The translations under genes and the position numbers were made by a program. A stretch of DNA of 64,000 nucleotides, from positions 6,453,077 to 6,517,076 of the forward strand of contig NC_043741.1 in the NCBI RefSeq assembly GCF_004337985.1, in the 5' to 3' direction. The stretch comes from Pyricularia pennisetigena. Its lineage: Eukaryota; Ascomycota; Sordariomycetes; Magnaporthales; Pyriculariaceae. Shown here piece after piece: positions 20,048-32,200 of this stretch. The number at the start of each line of letters is the position of its first letter. Within the stretch, counting starts at the first letter, position 1. Under the pieces are notes generated by a model, which was not told the origin of the DNA, made no database searches, and saw nothing but the letters and a program-made list of their open reading frames with translations.

Positions 20048-22827
20048 ATGAGTGAAGATAACAGGGAGACAAAGAGTTTCTGGGGCTTTCTCAAGTCCAA
20101 AACAAATATTAACAAGGGTGACTACAGGGTAATTAATCATCTCCCTAGAATAACCCGAATCATTTCGTGTCTGTCATATGACAAGAGCTGACCGCGGCCG
20201 AAAAGGACGACCGCAATTATCATCGGTCACGTGGGAAAGATGATTTCTACAGCCCGGACGCACATCATGAATCCAGTAGAAGTGTCGATGCCAAAGGGAA
20301 AGGCCCGGAGAGGCCAGTTGCGCCACCATCCCCAATAGCAGGTCGCAGGCGACGAGGGCGAGGACCCCTGCACGACTGGCCGCCTTCGGGAGTGCTGAGC
20401 CACGAGGACCTGACCTTAGGCCACGCCCTTGACTTGATCTCCAGAGGAGCTCCGGTATGGAACGGTCACAAGCGGCCCATTCAACATTTCCCCGAAGAGT
20501 ACTGTCATCTGTATGCCACGACAACCCCTGGCAGCAATAGGAACAGCAAAAAGAAGGGCAAGGACAACCGACAAGATGCCAAGGATAGCGATGTCGCCAA
20601 TCTGCACAACGCGATGGTGCAACTCATGACAATGTGCTTGATGCCGCCCGGCCCTGCGGCCAAGCCCTGGGACACGGTGGAACAGCGTCCGAGCTACGCC
20701 TTTCACTATGGTGTTCGTCCGGGCACCGTGACACTCAACAGTTGGGTTTCGCGTGCCAGCGTTTTGCCGCCGCCCATGGCCCTGCGTGACTCGGGCGCCA
20801 CTCCCCGCGACGCTGATCTCGAGACGATATTGAAGCGGCTCCAGGAGCTCGAACTCTACGGGCTCGAAGAAGATGACGAGAAGCTCATGTATAGAAATCT
20901 GTACCGAAAATTTTTGCGGGATCCCGAAAAGGACACTAGACCCCACAGGACGCTGGATCTACAAATCACCGACTTGATAATGGTGCTTTCACGACCAGCG
21001 AATGGCCCTGGAGGTTGGATCGACTACTCAGAACCCCGAAACCAGATTGCAACAAGATTTCTGTTTGATACCAGCGAGGAGAATCACGAGAACTATGTTC
21101 GCTTCTTCCACCAGTTGCTGCTGAGCTGCGAGCTGGACCTTCGGATCAACGCCCGGAAACATATGGATGCAGCCCGCCATAAGCTCCTGGTACAGCTACC
21201 TCCATCCATAAGGTGGAGCATAGCACTGTCGAGGCGTTGGCTGGATAACATGAGGATAGAGAAGTACGGCGAGACAGCTAAACAAGGTATGATTGCCCTC
21301 TACTTCCTCATTCACGGGACCACATTTCAATTTGCTGACCCGGAGCCATGTACCTCCCGTGGTTGAACGTGCAGTCAAAATCCGGTTTAGGCTCAAGAAC
21401 AGGCAAATAAAAATGCTCAAGCGGTTTGCCCAGATGTTAAAGTAAGAGACATGGCATACGCAAGTCAACCCATCCGAGGTGTAACAGCTTCTGATATTTA
21501 CTTGCAGATGGCCGAATCTTGCCGATACAGTCGAGGAAATATACCAAGCCGATGATGACGACGCACTCGGCACCATCAGTTCTCATGCGATGGCTTTCTT
21601 CAGCGGACTGGTTCTTCCAGGGGTGAGCTCTCTTTCTCTCTCTCCTCCTCTCTCTCCTGCACATGCTTCCATTCATTGAAGCACGTGTGAGGTAGCTCGA
21701 CATGCACTCCTTGAAACTGATGACTAAACTTGACCAGCCTACGTTTCCATTCCTGATGATGAACTCGCTGGTGGACCTGGACCCCGACAAGGCAACGGAT
21801 GACCTCGCTCTTTTAACCCACATACACCCAGCCTGTGGGTTTCAATACCGCGGAGGCCAAACTTACTGGTCATCAGCCTCTATTGTGGGCAAGGTTCTGG
21901 CGCCAACGTGCATGGAGGTCGGCGGCTGGGTGGGCCCGGCAATGTCGACAACGGACTTACCCCGTACACAAATTGCCCGGATTCGAACTCGGGTACCCAA
22001 GCCGACGCCTAATGGAAGCAATGCCTCGGTCGCAAAGACGGCCAGCCCAACCGACAAAAGGTTGATGACGCCTGAGCAGGTCTTGTCCATGAAAGAACGC
22101 TCTGATCCGCTCGGGCCTCCATCGGACGTATATCCCGTTCGCGACTATGACCTGCCTCTGCCAAAGGGTGACTCGTTGGGCACCGGCGAGATCATCGACA
22201 TCGTCCGGCTTGTCAAGCTGACACTTAAGCGGCTCGGTGGGCCTCCGCCTGACAATAGACCAGTCGGCGTAGCACAGTATGATGCAGGAGTACAGTTCGC
22301 CATTGACAGTGTGTCATGGCCGCTGCGGCTCAGCTTCGACGTTGACTTCATATATGCCCACCCATGTGAGCCAAACGGCGGGCCCCACCCTTTGTTCTTT
22401 GAATATGCCTACGTCAGTGTAGCGGTCGACAGGGTGGTCGACGTCCACGACTGGGGCGGTCTGTACGGCGGAGATCCGGACAGCTCAGCATCGTCGTTAG
22501 GTACTGCCGGAGGCGGGCGGCGGCCGCCAAGACGGCCGCCACCAGTGAAGCGAGATCCCGACGAGGTGGACAAGGTGCTCGTGGTTGAAGCGTTTGGAGT
22601 GCCAGACAATGAGGTGTTGGCGCGCGCTTGGTGTGCGCATTGGGGCCTGAGTGCAGTGGTTGCGGACGTGAGGAAGACATGGTGAGTCTGGATCGACTGC
22701 TTATTGACCTGCAGATATAGATACTGACTCGTTATATCACTGCAGTATGGCCTGCGCCATCCGGACGGCTTATGCCGCGACAGTGACGGTTGTGATTTTG
22801 GTGGAAAACGTCAAGGGTGATTTTTGA
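20048..22827 (+). CDS. Ascomycete protein of unknown function with C-terminal CMAC motif
   Basis: Six exons: 20048-20128, about 20188-21286, 21375-21441, 21508-21622, 21738-22681 and 22746-22827, giving about 795 residues. The first intron is uncertain. GTAATT with a GAG acceptor keeps frame; a GTGACT donor at 20118 with an AAG acceptor also does. The other junctions are clean and frame-consistent. No membrane segment or named domain is visible. Features: a basic N terminus with a Lys/Arg/Gly-rich patch, an acidic run (QADDDDALG), a Gly/Pro/Arg-rich linker near residue 690, and a conserved-looking C-terminal block (AFGVPDNEVLARAWCAHWGL, then KTCMACAIRTAY) whose Cys is formed across the last splice junction. 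Similar C-terminal blocks occur, as I recall, in a large Sordariomycete family of unknown role. Confidence 0.7.
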
Positions 22828-23249
22828 TTGGTGACTGATGATACCCAGTTAGTTTAAGTTAGATCCTCTGTACTAATACTAATGATACATGTTATGTGCA
22901 CATTGGTGAAGTAAGTCGCAAGTTGAATAATGCATTGTAGTATCCAAATATAAGGAGACAGAAAGGCTGAAATAGAGCGAGCTAAAATAAACCAAGCAGG
23001 CAGGCAAGAGCACCCCTGAATCGCAGCGGGGAAGAGACGCAAGGGTTCCGCCGATTTGGTCTTCACCGCCTAAAAGTTGCGCGTGGGTGCCCGCGGCAGA
23101 ATTGCAAATTTCCCGCGCGTGGGCGACGGGTCCAAGAGAAAGGAGCCCCCGACCGCCTCAAGCAATATCATCCTTCATCTTGCAAGCTTTTGAAATTTTG
23201 ACATAGAAGGGGGAAAAAAAAAGGCATAGGAAAACCATACAAGCAAAAA
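22828..23249. other. Intergenic region, NOP15-like gene promoter
   Basis: This is a 422-bp spacer between two genes on the plus strand. No element is recognised in it. Confidence 0.5.
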
Positions 23250-24648
23250 ATGGCGGCCGCAGTATCAAAGAAAGGTAGAGGTAAATTTGCTCACTGAAGT
23301 TGTTTTTTTTTTCCTCTGGCCTCTTATTTCCTATGCTCTTTTATTTTTTTTTGTTGTGAAGGCGCACTGAAGCTAACTGTCCCCTCCGCAATCCAGCCAC
23401 CCGCGCAAAACCTGCAGCGCAGGCGACCGACTCCCCCAAGGCCGCCGTAGAGTCGCCGCAGTCGGCTAAGCGCAAGGCCGAATCTGAGGCGACGCCTGTT
23501 GTGACAAAGAAGGCCAAGGCCGAGAAGAACAAGAAGGCCGTCGCTGCCGCTACCACCACCAGCAGCGACAAGCAGGAGGCAGCACACAAGAAGTCGGCGG
23601 CAGCGACGACGACGACGCCAACGACAAATGCAGGCAGCACAAAGGCGGGGAAGAAGGCGGATAATGAGGAGGCTGCCGCCGAGGAGGAGATTGCCCTGGA
23701 CGACGACGACTCAGAGGAGGAGGAGCGCGAGGATCAAGCCCTCGTCAGCAAGCTGGGCTTTGAGGTTTCAGACGATGATGAGGAGGGCGGCGATTACGCC
23801 GCGGGCACCGACGTCGGCAAGGTGCCCAAGGTGTCTGCCAAGGTCAAGAAGAGCGCCGAGGCTGGATCCAGTGACGGCCCGCGCGTCATATACATTGGCC
23901 ACATCCCGTATGGTTTCTTTGAGCACGAGATAAGACAAGTATGTATATGCCAAAGCGTTTCACCTACAGGTGTTCTCTTTCTTTTTTTTTTTTTCTTCTT
24001 CCCCCTCTCCAACTCTATATTCAAGCTAACATTGCTGGAAACCCGTCCCCAAAATAGTACCTCTCTCAGTTCGGCCCAATAACCAACCTCCGCCTCTCAC
24101 GCAACAAGAAGACGGGCGCGAGCAAAGGGTACGCCTTTGTCGAGTTCCAGGACGCCAGCACGGCCGCCATCGTGGCCAAGACAATGGACGCGTACCTGCT
24201 GTTTGGGCGCATCCTTAAGGTCAAGCTCGTGCCGCGCGAGAGCCAGCATGACGACCTGTTCAAAGGCGCCAACCGCCGCTTCAAAAAGGTCCCCTGGACC
24301 AAGATGGCCGGCAAGGAGCTCGAGAAGCCCAAGGGTGAGGCTCGGTGGGGCAAGGCCGTCGAGAAGGAGAACAGGAGGCGCTCCGGCAGGCTCGAGAAGC
24401 TCAAGGAGCTGATGGGTTATGAGTTCGAGGCTCCCGCCGTCAAGCCCGCTGCCGCCGCCCTAGAGGCCAAGAAGACGGCCGAGCTCGAGGCTCCGCCCAA
24501 GGAGGACGATGGCGAGAAGGAGAAGCCCAAGGCCATCGAGGCCCCGCCCGCCGCTGAGAAGGAGCCCGTCGTGGAGGCGGCCAACAGCCCAGCTGCAAAA
24601 CCTGCCAAGACGACCAAGGCAAAGAAGGGGAGGAAGGCCAAGTCTTGA
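23250..24648 (+). CDS. NOP15: Nop15/NIFK-like RNA-binding ribosome biogenesis protein
   Basis: Three exons, 23250-23280, 23397-23938 and 24058-24648, give 387 residues. The N-terminal ~165 residues are low-complexity, rich in Lys, Ala and Thr, with acidic runs (DDDDSEEEE). One RRM spans about residues 173-248: RNP2 VIYIGHIP and RNP1 KGYAFVEF are both present, and intron 2 cuts between helix 1 and strand 2. After it comes the Nop15/NIFK-type block LVPRESQHDDLFKGANRRFK, and a Lys/Ala/Glu-rich tail. Nop15 binds pre-60S particles near ITS2 in the nucleolus. The first donor can be at 23274 or at 23280. Both keep frame and differ by two residues (Gly-Arg); the GTAAAT donor at 23281 is the better match. 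Confidence 0.88.
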
Positions 24649-25021
24649 GCTTGTAGTAATGACTTGTTCTGTTGCATCGAGTTCCAAGTGAAAGAAAAAT
24701 AGAGATATGGTCATGACTACTGGCTAGCCCTAATGAATGAAAAACAAATACGCGCATGCTTCTCATTCGCAGTTTACTACTGTCTTTTTAAAGGTGCCTG
24801 AAACCCTTTTCTCGCTGTGAATTTGGACAAATCTGTCATGACAAAATGAATGTATATACTTTTTTTTGTTAACCTATGAAGAGTAGTTACGGGCCAAGCG
24901 TTACAATTTGACCATAACCCAGCCCCTTGGTATCTGCCGTCATTTTGCTAAAAGTACAACGTTGATGGAATTCAATGACCGCCGCTCCGCCCAAATGCCC
25001 TTTCTGTTTCAGGATGCGTAC

Positions 25022-25064
<43 letters not shown>

Positions 25065-25140
25065 TCCGTACGTGCATTGAGAAAAAAAACAGCCCGTATT
25101 TCCCGGCCAGCAAAGACCGTATAGCCGCCTGATCTTCCTC
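24649..25140. other. Convergent 3' flanks with (CT)n(GT)n microsatellite
   Basis: The 3' ends of the NOP15-like and VTC2/3 genes lie here. A (CT)13 run abuts a (GT)9 run at 25022-25065. Confidence 0.7.
25022..25065 (+). repeat. (CT)n(GT)n compound microsatellite
   Basis: There are about 13 CT units followed directly by about 9 GT units. Confidence 0.95.
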
Positions 25141-27804
25141 TCAGCGAAGCTCATCGATAGCATAGGTACTGTTGATCGAGCTAGCAAGGCCGCCGTTGGA
25201 TCCAGCAAGATCTTCCCACCTCTCCAGCGCGGACCGGTACTATACAGCAGTGAAGATCAAAATTAGCGACGGAGCGATATAGTGGGCAACCATGAGTTGG
25301 GTGTTTTTGAGGGGCGGGGAGACTTGGAAGACGAGAATCAAGGATATCTTACCACAAACACAAAGTTCAAAACCAGCGCGACCACAAGCCCCAAGCTGAC
25401 CGTGAGGGGGCCAATGATATTATCAAAGTCCTGACCGCTCCTGGCCATGATCATCTGCCTGCGTGACTTGAAGGTGTAGTATCCCCACCCGGCCGCGAAC
25501 GCTGCCATACCCAGGTACGCGATGCCAACAACTTCACCCACCATGTGGGCCTCATCCGGCGACTGCTTCTTGCTTCTGCCCGCTGCCGCCGTGTACAAGC
25601 CCACAGCAAGCGATCCAAGAAGCACCGCAATGTGCTGCCATTTGAGGAACGTACGTTCGTTGGCCAGCCAAACCTTTGCCTCAACTTTCAGAGGCCCATC
25701 GTTCTTGATCCATTCCTTGGGTTCTACGACGCCCTCTGGAAGCTGCGAAAGAGATCCACCGGCCTCACGTTCGCGCTTAGCGCGGGCATACCTGGTCATC
25801 GAGAAACCGGGTAGCACCGAAGAGAGAGTACCGTAGCCCTTCTGGGACTCCTCGACAGCTGTAGCATCGTCGTCTGCCGAGCCTTGTCGGTCTCGAGTCT
25901 CCCCTGGGCCCGGGTAGGAGCGAGGGTGAGAAGCCGAGGCCTGCGTGTTGATTCCCGCATCGACCGAAGCGCGCTCTGAAAGGTATGACTTGCCCCCCTT
26001 GGGCGAGCTTCTTGGCTTGAACGAGCCAACTTTGGCGCCCAAGAAGCTTCCAACTACCATTTCGTCTTCTGCACGTTCCATCTTCCTCTGCTCCTCCTCG
26101 CGGAACGCCGTGTGTGGATCCTTGCGAATGTCCATCTCCAGGTCACTCAGCCAGAAAGGAAGCGCGTTCACGTAATCGTCAAACAGGCTGGCTACACCAT
26201 GCGCAAACTTGGAAAAGCGTGGCACGGGGTGCACCAGGTGCGATGCCATGAGGTCCTCGATCCAGGCGGGCCGGCGGCGGGTGTTATCCTCCTTCAGCTT
26301 GACTTCGAGTACCGCATAGGGGAACCTTGAGATCTCGCTCGGGTTGATATCCTTGAAAGGATAAGTGACGCTCCGGTTATCAATGTCCCTGCGGTGCCAG
26401 TCGTCCGGATCCCGACAAGGGTGTCGCTTGTCCAGGACATCCTCACGCACAAAGACAAGCTCCGTGTCGATCGAGATGCGCACGCGGTCATCGGCAGGTT
26501 TCTGGAACGCCGTGCGAACATAGTTCGCCCGAAGAAGGGGCTGAAGCTTGTTGTCAAGAACAAACTTCTGGATGGTGTCGGCGGTCGACTTGAGGCCATC
26601 GATTTCTTCTTGCGACCGCCCCTGTCGTTCCATTTTTTGTATCGTCTTCTCCATCTTGTAGTCGCCATCAAGGAACGACTTGATGTACTTTTCCTTGATC
26701 ACGAGCCTCCTCTCCTCGCTGCTACCATTCGAGTTCACCGTCTTTTGCTCCAGGAACACATCTGGCTTTGTCGACAGTAGACCGTACCACCTGAGGCGCA
26801 GAGAGGCTGCTTCGTCCTTCTGCTCCACCTTTTTCAAGTACAGGTCGAATTTGGAGTTGTCAAAGTAGAGCGAAGACTGCCTGGGGTCGTCAGACCCGTC
26901 CACCTCTTTAGACGATTGCTGGCTGTAAACCAGAGATGGCAACCGCCGCAGAATGTATGTCTTGACCTCAAGGAGGTTGTCAGGGTGCACCCAGACTAAC
27001 CGAAGCGACCAATGTCAGCCCTTGTATTTCACATTTGAAAAGATTTTGGGGGGGGGGGTTTCTTCTTCCCCAAGGTAGTCAAAGAGATCCCCACTTACAC
27101 TTGTGAGCCGTATACCTCTCGCCATTCAGAGTCTCGGGCTGGATCTCTTGAAGATCCAGTGGGAGAGGGACGTCACCAGCGCCCTCCTCGAGCTGCTCCC
27201 TGACTGCAAAGTACATGAGCGAAAGCTTGCGCAGCAGAGGCGCATATCCCACCTCCGAGTTGAACGGAGTTATAGCCAAGCGAGCCTGCATCATGGGCCG
27301 GATGCGATAGCGGCCGCCACGTTTCCGGTCGTGCTTCTTCACAATCTTGAGGAAGCCCGTGTAGTTTAGGGCGCTGTAAGACTTGAGGGCGCGGATGTCG
27401 TTGGTGATCTGATCCAACTCGGCCTCGAGCTCGCGAATCTTGTCCTTATCAACCTCGGGCGTCTTCTCTTTGCCCTTGCCCTTGCCGTTGTCGGCGGATT
27501 CGGACTCGTCGTTCTTGCTGCCGCCCTCACCCATCTCGGCCGGAGTCAATTGCTTCAACTTGTCAAAGGCGGCATCTACGCGATCCCGTAACTGCGCAAA
27601 AGTTTCCTCGTGGAACCTCGCCACCTTTTCGAGCTGGTTGTTCAGGAGCTCGTCGCCGAAGCGACGCTCGTCCTCCTCGGTCCATGGCTGGTCATCCTCG
27701 TCCGACTTGTCCTCGCGCAGGATCGACTTGAGTTTCGCGTAATCGATGTACTTGTCCTTCCATGGCGAATGGATCGACTGACGGAGAGTCTTACCAAACC
27801 GCAT
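25141..27804 (-). CDS. VTC2: Vacuolar transporter chaperone subunit, Vtc2/Vtc3-like
   Basis: Three exons, 27804-27099, 26995-25353 and 25239-25141, give 815 residues. The N-terminal SPX domain (residues 1 to ~200) starts MRFGKTLRQSIHSPWKDKYI; the PPW/SPW-K-x-YI start is of the Vtc2/3 type rather than Vtc4. A VTC polymerase-like domain follows (HPDNLLEVKTYILRRLP near 240, then AVLEVKLKED near 450). After a Ser/Gly-rich linker come three membrane helices of the DUF202/VTC1 type (KVWLANERTFLKWQHIAVLL onward). The VTC complex makes polyphosphate from ATP and feeds it into the vacuole or acidocalcisomes. The SPX domain senses inositol pyrophosphates, and Vtc2/3 are regulatory rather than catalytic. 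Three CACGTG boxes lie upstream. The last exon (YRSALERW...) adds a 32-residue tail. Confidence 0.9.
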
Positions 27805-29202
27805 GACGTCGGCGAGGAGGTGTCGATGCTATGATGATGTTTCCACGAAAACGTCGCTCAGGAGTGCTAGCAGGGTTTGGGGATACGTCGGATAAACAAT
27901 GAATGCTAGGCTAACATCTGTGCAAAAAGGGGGCCTTGGGCGATTAATTGAATTGGATAAATGTGAGCTCAGTAGCAAGCAAGACCTCTCCGTAATCTTA
28001 CAGACTATTTGGAATTCAAAGACAAATGCAAGCTTCGGTAAGCTAGCTCTACCTAGGTAAACTATGTTGTTTGGATGTCGTGAAGAAGTTCGCCCAAGGC
28101 AAGATCTCCACACGTGCCTTGACTTCATCCAAGCTCTGATCGCGTGCCCCGCTTCTACTCGGGCAAACATCCCGGTCCTACGCAACGGGCAGCTCCGTCC
28201 CAATTGCCCTATCAGGGGAGAGCAGCATAACACGTGCCAAGGATCCCGGCAAATCGGCAATCATCACGTGGGTCCCCAACCGTCACCACCATGTCGAAAA
28301 ATGAGCGAGCATGCTAGCTCAACAGTTATGGAGTAAATCCAGCCCTCATGAGCTTGGCCACTTGTTTGGATCTTGGTCTGGACTCTGATTTTGATACTTG
28401 TACTTTTGAGAGATTGTGCGTATTGGTAATTTTAGTGGATGCACCTGCGATTGTGTGGCAAAAAAAAAGTGAAGCATTATAATGTGATGAGCGCGCAAAA
28501 TAAAAGTAAGGGTAGAGCTTCAAAAATCACCGACAATATAATATATATATATAAAACCAGGCCTAGAAATTGCCTATTGAAATCAAGAGCAGAAGAAATA
28601 CTCAGCGGCATATTACGAAGTAGTTGTACAGGGCTAAGAATTGGGCGGGGGGGCCAAGTTCCCACACTTCTTGGCCTAGTGCTTCCAATTTTGTGGTCTG
28701 AAAAAAACCTATGCGACCCAGATGCATACCCTTGTTTAAGTCTTTGTGCATGCTGTCTTTCGCAAGTTCGTAGCCATCATGCTCTATTATAGTCAATGTG
28801 AGCTTCTTTGACCCTTGCATGCTATGACCGGGAACTCCACATAGGGCATAGGATTGGGCATGAGAAATAGGATAGTAGTCTGGAAAAGAGGTAGAAAGGC
28901 ATACGTGGGAGATGTATGTGGTACGTTGGGACTTTGGTGACAAAACGGAATTTATACTTGATACCCAAACTTTTAATAAGCAAAGAACAATAAAGGCAAG
29001 ACCAGTATCAGACCAGCACCAGCCAAAATAGCGTCGTGATACAGCTATAACCAAGAAACAACGTCCCAACATTTTGGCCCACGCCATGCTATGACTCAGC
29101 CTAAAAAGCGCGCTTCCTTTGGTATCATCAAGAGAAAAAGACAGCAATAACCCCAAAACAATGATTAGATAAAGAGAGAAAAAGCACCTCAAGGCCACAA
29201 AT
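27805..29202. other. 1.4-kb spacer: VTC2/3 promoter and GLT1 3' flank
   Basis: Apart from the CACGTG boxes nothing is recognised. A 237-codon minus-strand frame at 28602-29315 overlaps the GLT1 3' end in another frame and has no protein-like features. Confidence 0.5.
28111..28270. promoter_or_regulatory. Three CACGTG boxes upstream of VTC2/3 (candidate phosphate-response sites)
   Basis: CACGTG occurs at 28111-28116, 28231-28236 and 28265-28270, within 160 bp and 307-466 bp before the VTC2/3 ATG. CACGTG is the core recognised by Pho4 of yeast and NUC-1 of Neurospora, and VTC genes belong to the yeast PHO regulon. Other bHLH factors bind the same core. Confidence 0.5.
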
Positions 29203-32200
29203 TTAGGCCATGACAGGTGCAACAGGCTTAACTGCGCTGAAGATCTCCTGCGCTGTGCGCTTGACGATACCACCAGTAACCGGCAGACTGGTGTACTTCT
29301 CCAAGTACAGATCAATCTCGCGGGCGGCTTGCCTGCCCTCGTTGATACCCCTGTTAAGAGACAGGATTGTTAATAACGACGTACTCGAAAGAAATAGCAA
29401 TGCAATCCGATATAAGTGACTTACCAAACGATCAAGGACTGGCCTCTGCGGCAGTCACCAGCAGCAAAAACACCCTCCATATTGGTCGAGTACTTGCCCG
29501 GAGCTGTCTTGACGTTCTTTCGGGCATCCTTCTCAATGTCGTCGCCCAGAACACGCGCCTCAGGGCCCAGGAAACCCATAGAGAGAAGAACAAGGTCGGC
29601 AGGGAAGAATTGCTGCGATCCCTCAACCTTCTTCATGTCCCAGCCGCCACTAGCTGACTTGGTCCACTCCACACGTACAGTGTTGATACCCTTTACCTTG
29701 CCAGAGCCATCGTCGACGAACTCCTCGGACATGATGCAGTACTCACGAGGATCCTTGCCCATGTGCTGGCGCACCTCTGAGTGGCCATAGTCAACCCGGT
29801 AGATGCGAGGCCACTGCGGCCAGGGGTTGTCATTGGCCCGCTCAGGGGGTGGCTGCGGGAGCAGCTCGAAGTTGATGACAGACTTGGCGCCGTGGCGGAC
29901 CGAAGTACCGATGCAGTCGTTGCCGGTATCACCACCGCCGATAACAACAACGTTCTTGTCCTTGGCCGAGATGTAAGAGCCATCAGTCAGCTCCGAGTCG
30001 AGCAGCGACTTGGTGTTCTTGTGGAGGAACTCCATAGCAAAGTGTACGCCCTCCAGGTTGCGACCCTTGATAGGAAGGTCACGGGCAACTGTGGCACCAG
30101 TGCAGATAACCACAGCGTCGTGAGAAGCCTTCAGGGACGCTAGAGTCACGTCACCATTGCCCACATCAACACCCGTCTTGAACTGAATGCCCTCGGCGGC
30201 CATAAAGTCGGTTCGCCTCTTAACAATACGCTTGTCCAGCTTCATGTTGGGAATACCATACATGAGCAGACCACCAAGGCGATCGGAGCGTTCGTAAACA
30301 GTTACGAGGTGACCCGCCTTGTTCAGCTGGTCGGCAGCAGCAAGACCAGCAGGGCCAGAACCAATAACGGCAACGGTCTTGCCAGTGCGGACCTTGGGGG
30401 GTTGGGGTACCATCCAGCCCTTCTCAAAACCGCGGTCGATTATGGCACACTCGATAGACTTGATGCCAACAGGGTCCTCGTTGATTCCCAACACACAAGC
30501 CCCCTCACACGGTGCGGGACACACACGGCCAGTAAACTCGGGGAAGTTGTTCGTCATGAGCAGACGGTTGAGAGCATCGCGCCATTGTCCCTGAATGTGA
30601 TTCAAATATTAGCAAACAAGTCATCTGAAGCAGTTTTCTCTTCATGCAAGAAGCACTTACCCGGAATACCAATTCGTTCCATTTAGGGATAATGTTGGAG
30701 ATCGGGCAACCTGTATCGGACTGGCAGAAAGGAACACCACAGTCCATGCAGCGGGCGGTCTGGTACTTGAGCTGATCCTCATCAAGGCGGCTCGAGATCT
30801 CAGCCCAGTCCTTGGTGCGGGTCTTGGAACTGCGGTATTTCTCGTTCTGGCGGTGGTACTTCATGAAACCCTTGGTCTTGTCAAGCTTGAGAGCCTTTTT
30901 CTTGTCTGCAGCGGCATCTCCAATGGTCTCCTCGATATCCTGGAGCTTGGCTGCCTTCTCATCCTTCTTGGGCGGGTGGCTGGGCAGTACAGGAAGGCTG
31001 TATTCGGCTCGCTTGGCCTCAGCTGCCTTTGCAGCCTCCTCCTGAATGACACGCTTGTAGTCAACTGGCAAAACCTTGATGAAGCGTGGCAGAGCGCGGT
31101 TGAAGTCAACAAGGATGCGGGCGGCCAGCTCTGAGCCGGTGTAGTGGTGGTGATCCTCGATAAGGCCCCGAACGTATGCGATCTCCTCAGGGTCTTCGAG
31201 GCCAGACGCTTCAACCATCTCCATGTTGAGCTTGGACATGAAGTCGTGGTGGATGTCAAGAACGTAGGCAATGCCGCCCGACATACCAGCTGCGAAGTTG
31301 CGCCCAGTGCTGCCCAGAACCACCACGCGGCCACCAGTCATGTACTCACAACCGTGGTCACCAACACCCTCAACGACCGCAGTGGCACCCGAGTTGCGGA
31401 CGGCAAAGCGCTCGGCAGCAACGCCACGGAAGAAACAGCTACCGCTGGTCGCTCCGTACAAGCAGGTGTTGCCGATGAGAACGTTCTCCTCAGCCTTAAA
31501 CACGGCCGAACGGGGCGGGTAAATCACCAGACGACCACCGGAAAGACCCTTACCAACATAGTCATTGGCATCACCCTCAAGCTCCAATGTGACGCCAGGT
31601 GCAAGGAAGGCACCGAAGGACTGGCCAGCTGACCCCTTAATGTTGACGTGGACGGTATCCATAGGCAGACCAGCCTCACCGTACTTCTTGGAGATCTGGT
31701 AGGACAGCGAGGTGCCCAACGCTCGATCCGTGTTGACCACGTCACACTCAATACGGGACGGCAGGCCCTTGTCCAGGGTAAGCTCAGCCTCGGAAATAAG
31801 CTTGTTGTCCATTCTCACGTAAAGACGGTGGTCTTGCTTGCGAACGTTGAACGTAGCCACGCCAGGGCGGAGCTTGTGGGCAGGCGTGAGAATCAGAGAC
31901 AGGTCAATGTTCTCAGTCTTGTTGGTGCGGAGATCGTCCCGGACTTTCAGCATCTCAGCGTGGCCAACCATCTCGTTGATGGTGCGGAATCCCAGCCTGG
32001 CCATGATGGCACGGAGCTCGTTGGCAATGTAGTAGAAGAAGTTAATCACGTGCTCAGGGGTGCCCTTAAACTTCTTGCGCAGCTCCGGATCCTGGGTAGC
32101 GATTCCCACGGGACAGCTATTTGGATGGAAGTATCGTTAGCAAAAGCCAAAACAGAAAGGAGAGGAGAAAGGAAAGCAAAAAAAAGAGAGCAAAAGGGAA

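Noticed and set aside
28602..29315. 237-codon open frame on the minus strand behind VTC2/3
   Set aside because: It overlaps the GLT1 3' end in another frame, has erratic composition and no conserved motif, and its start is within GLT1 coding.
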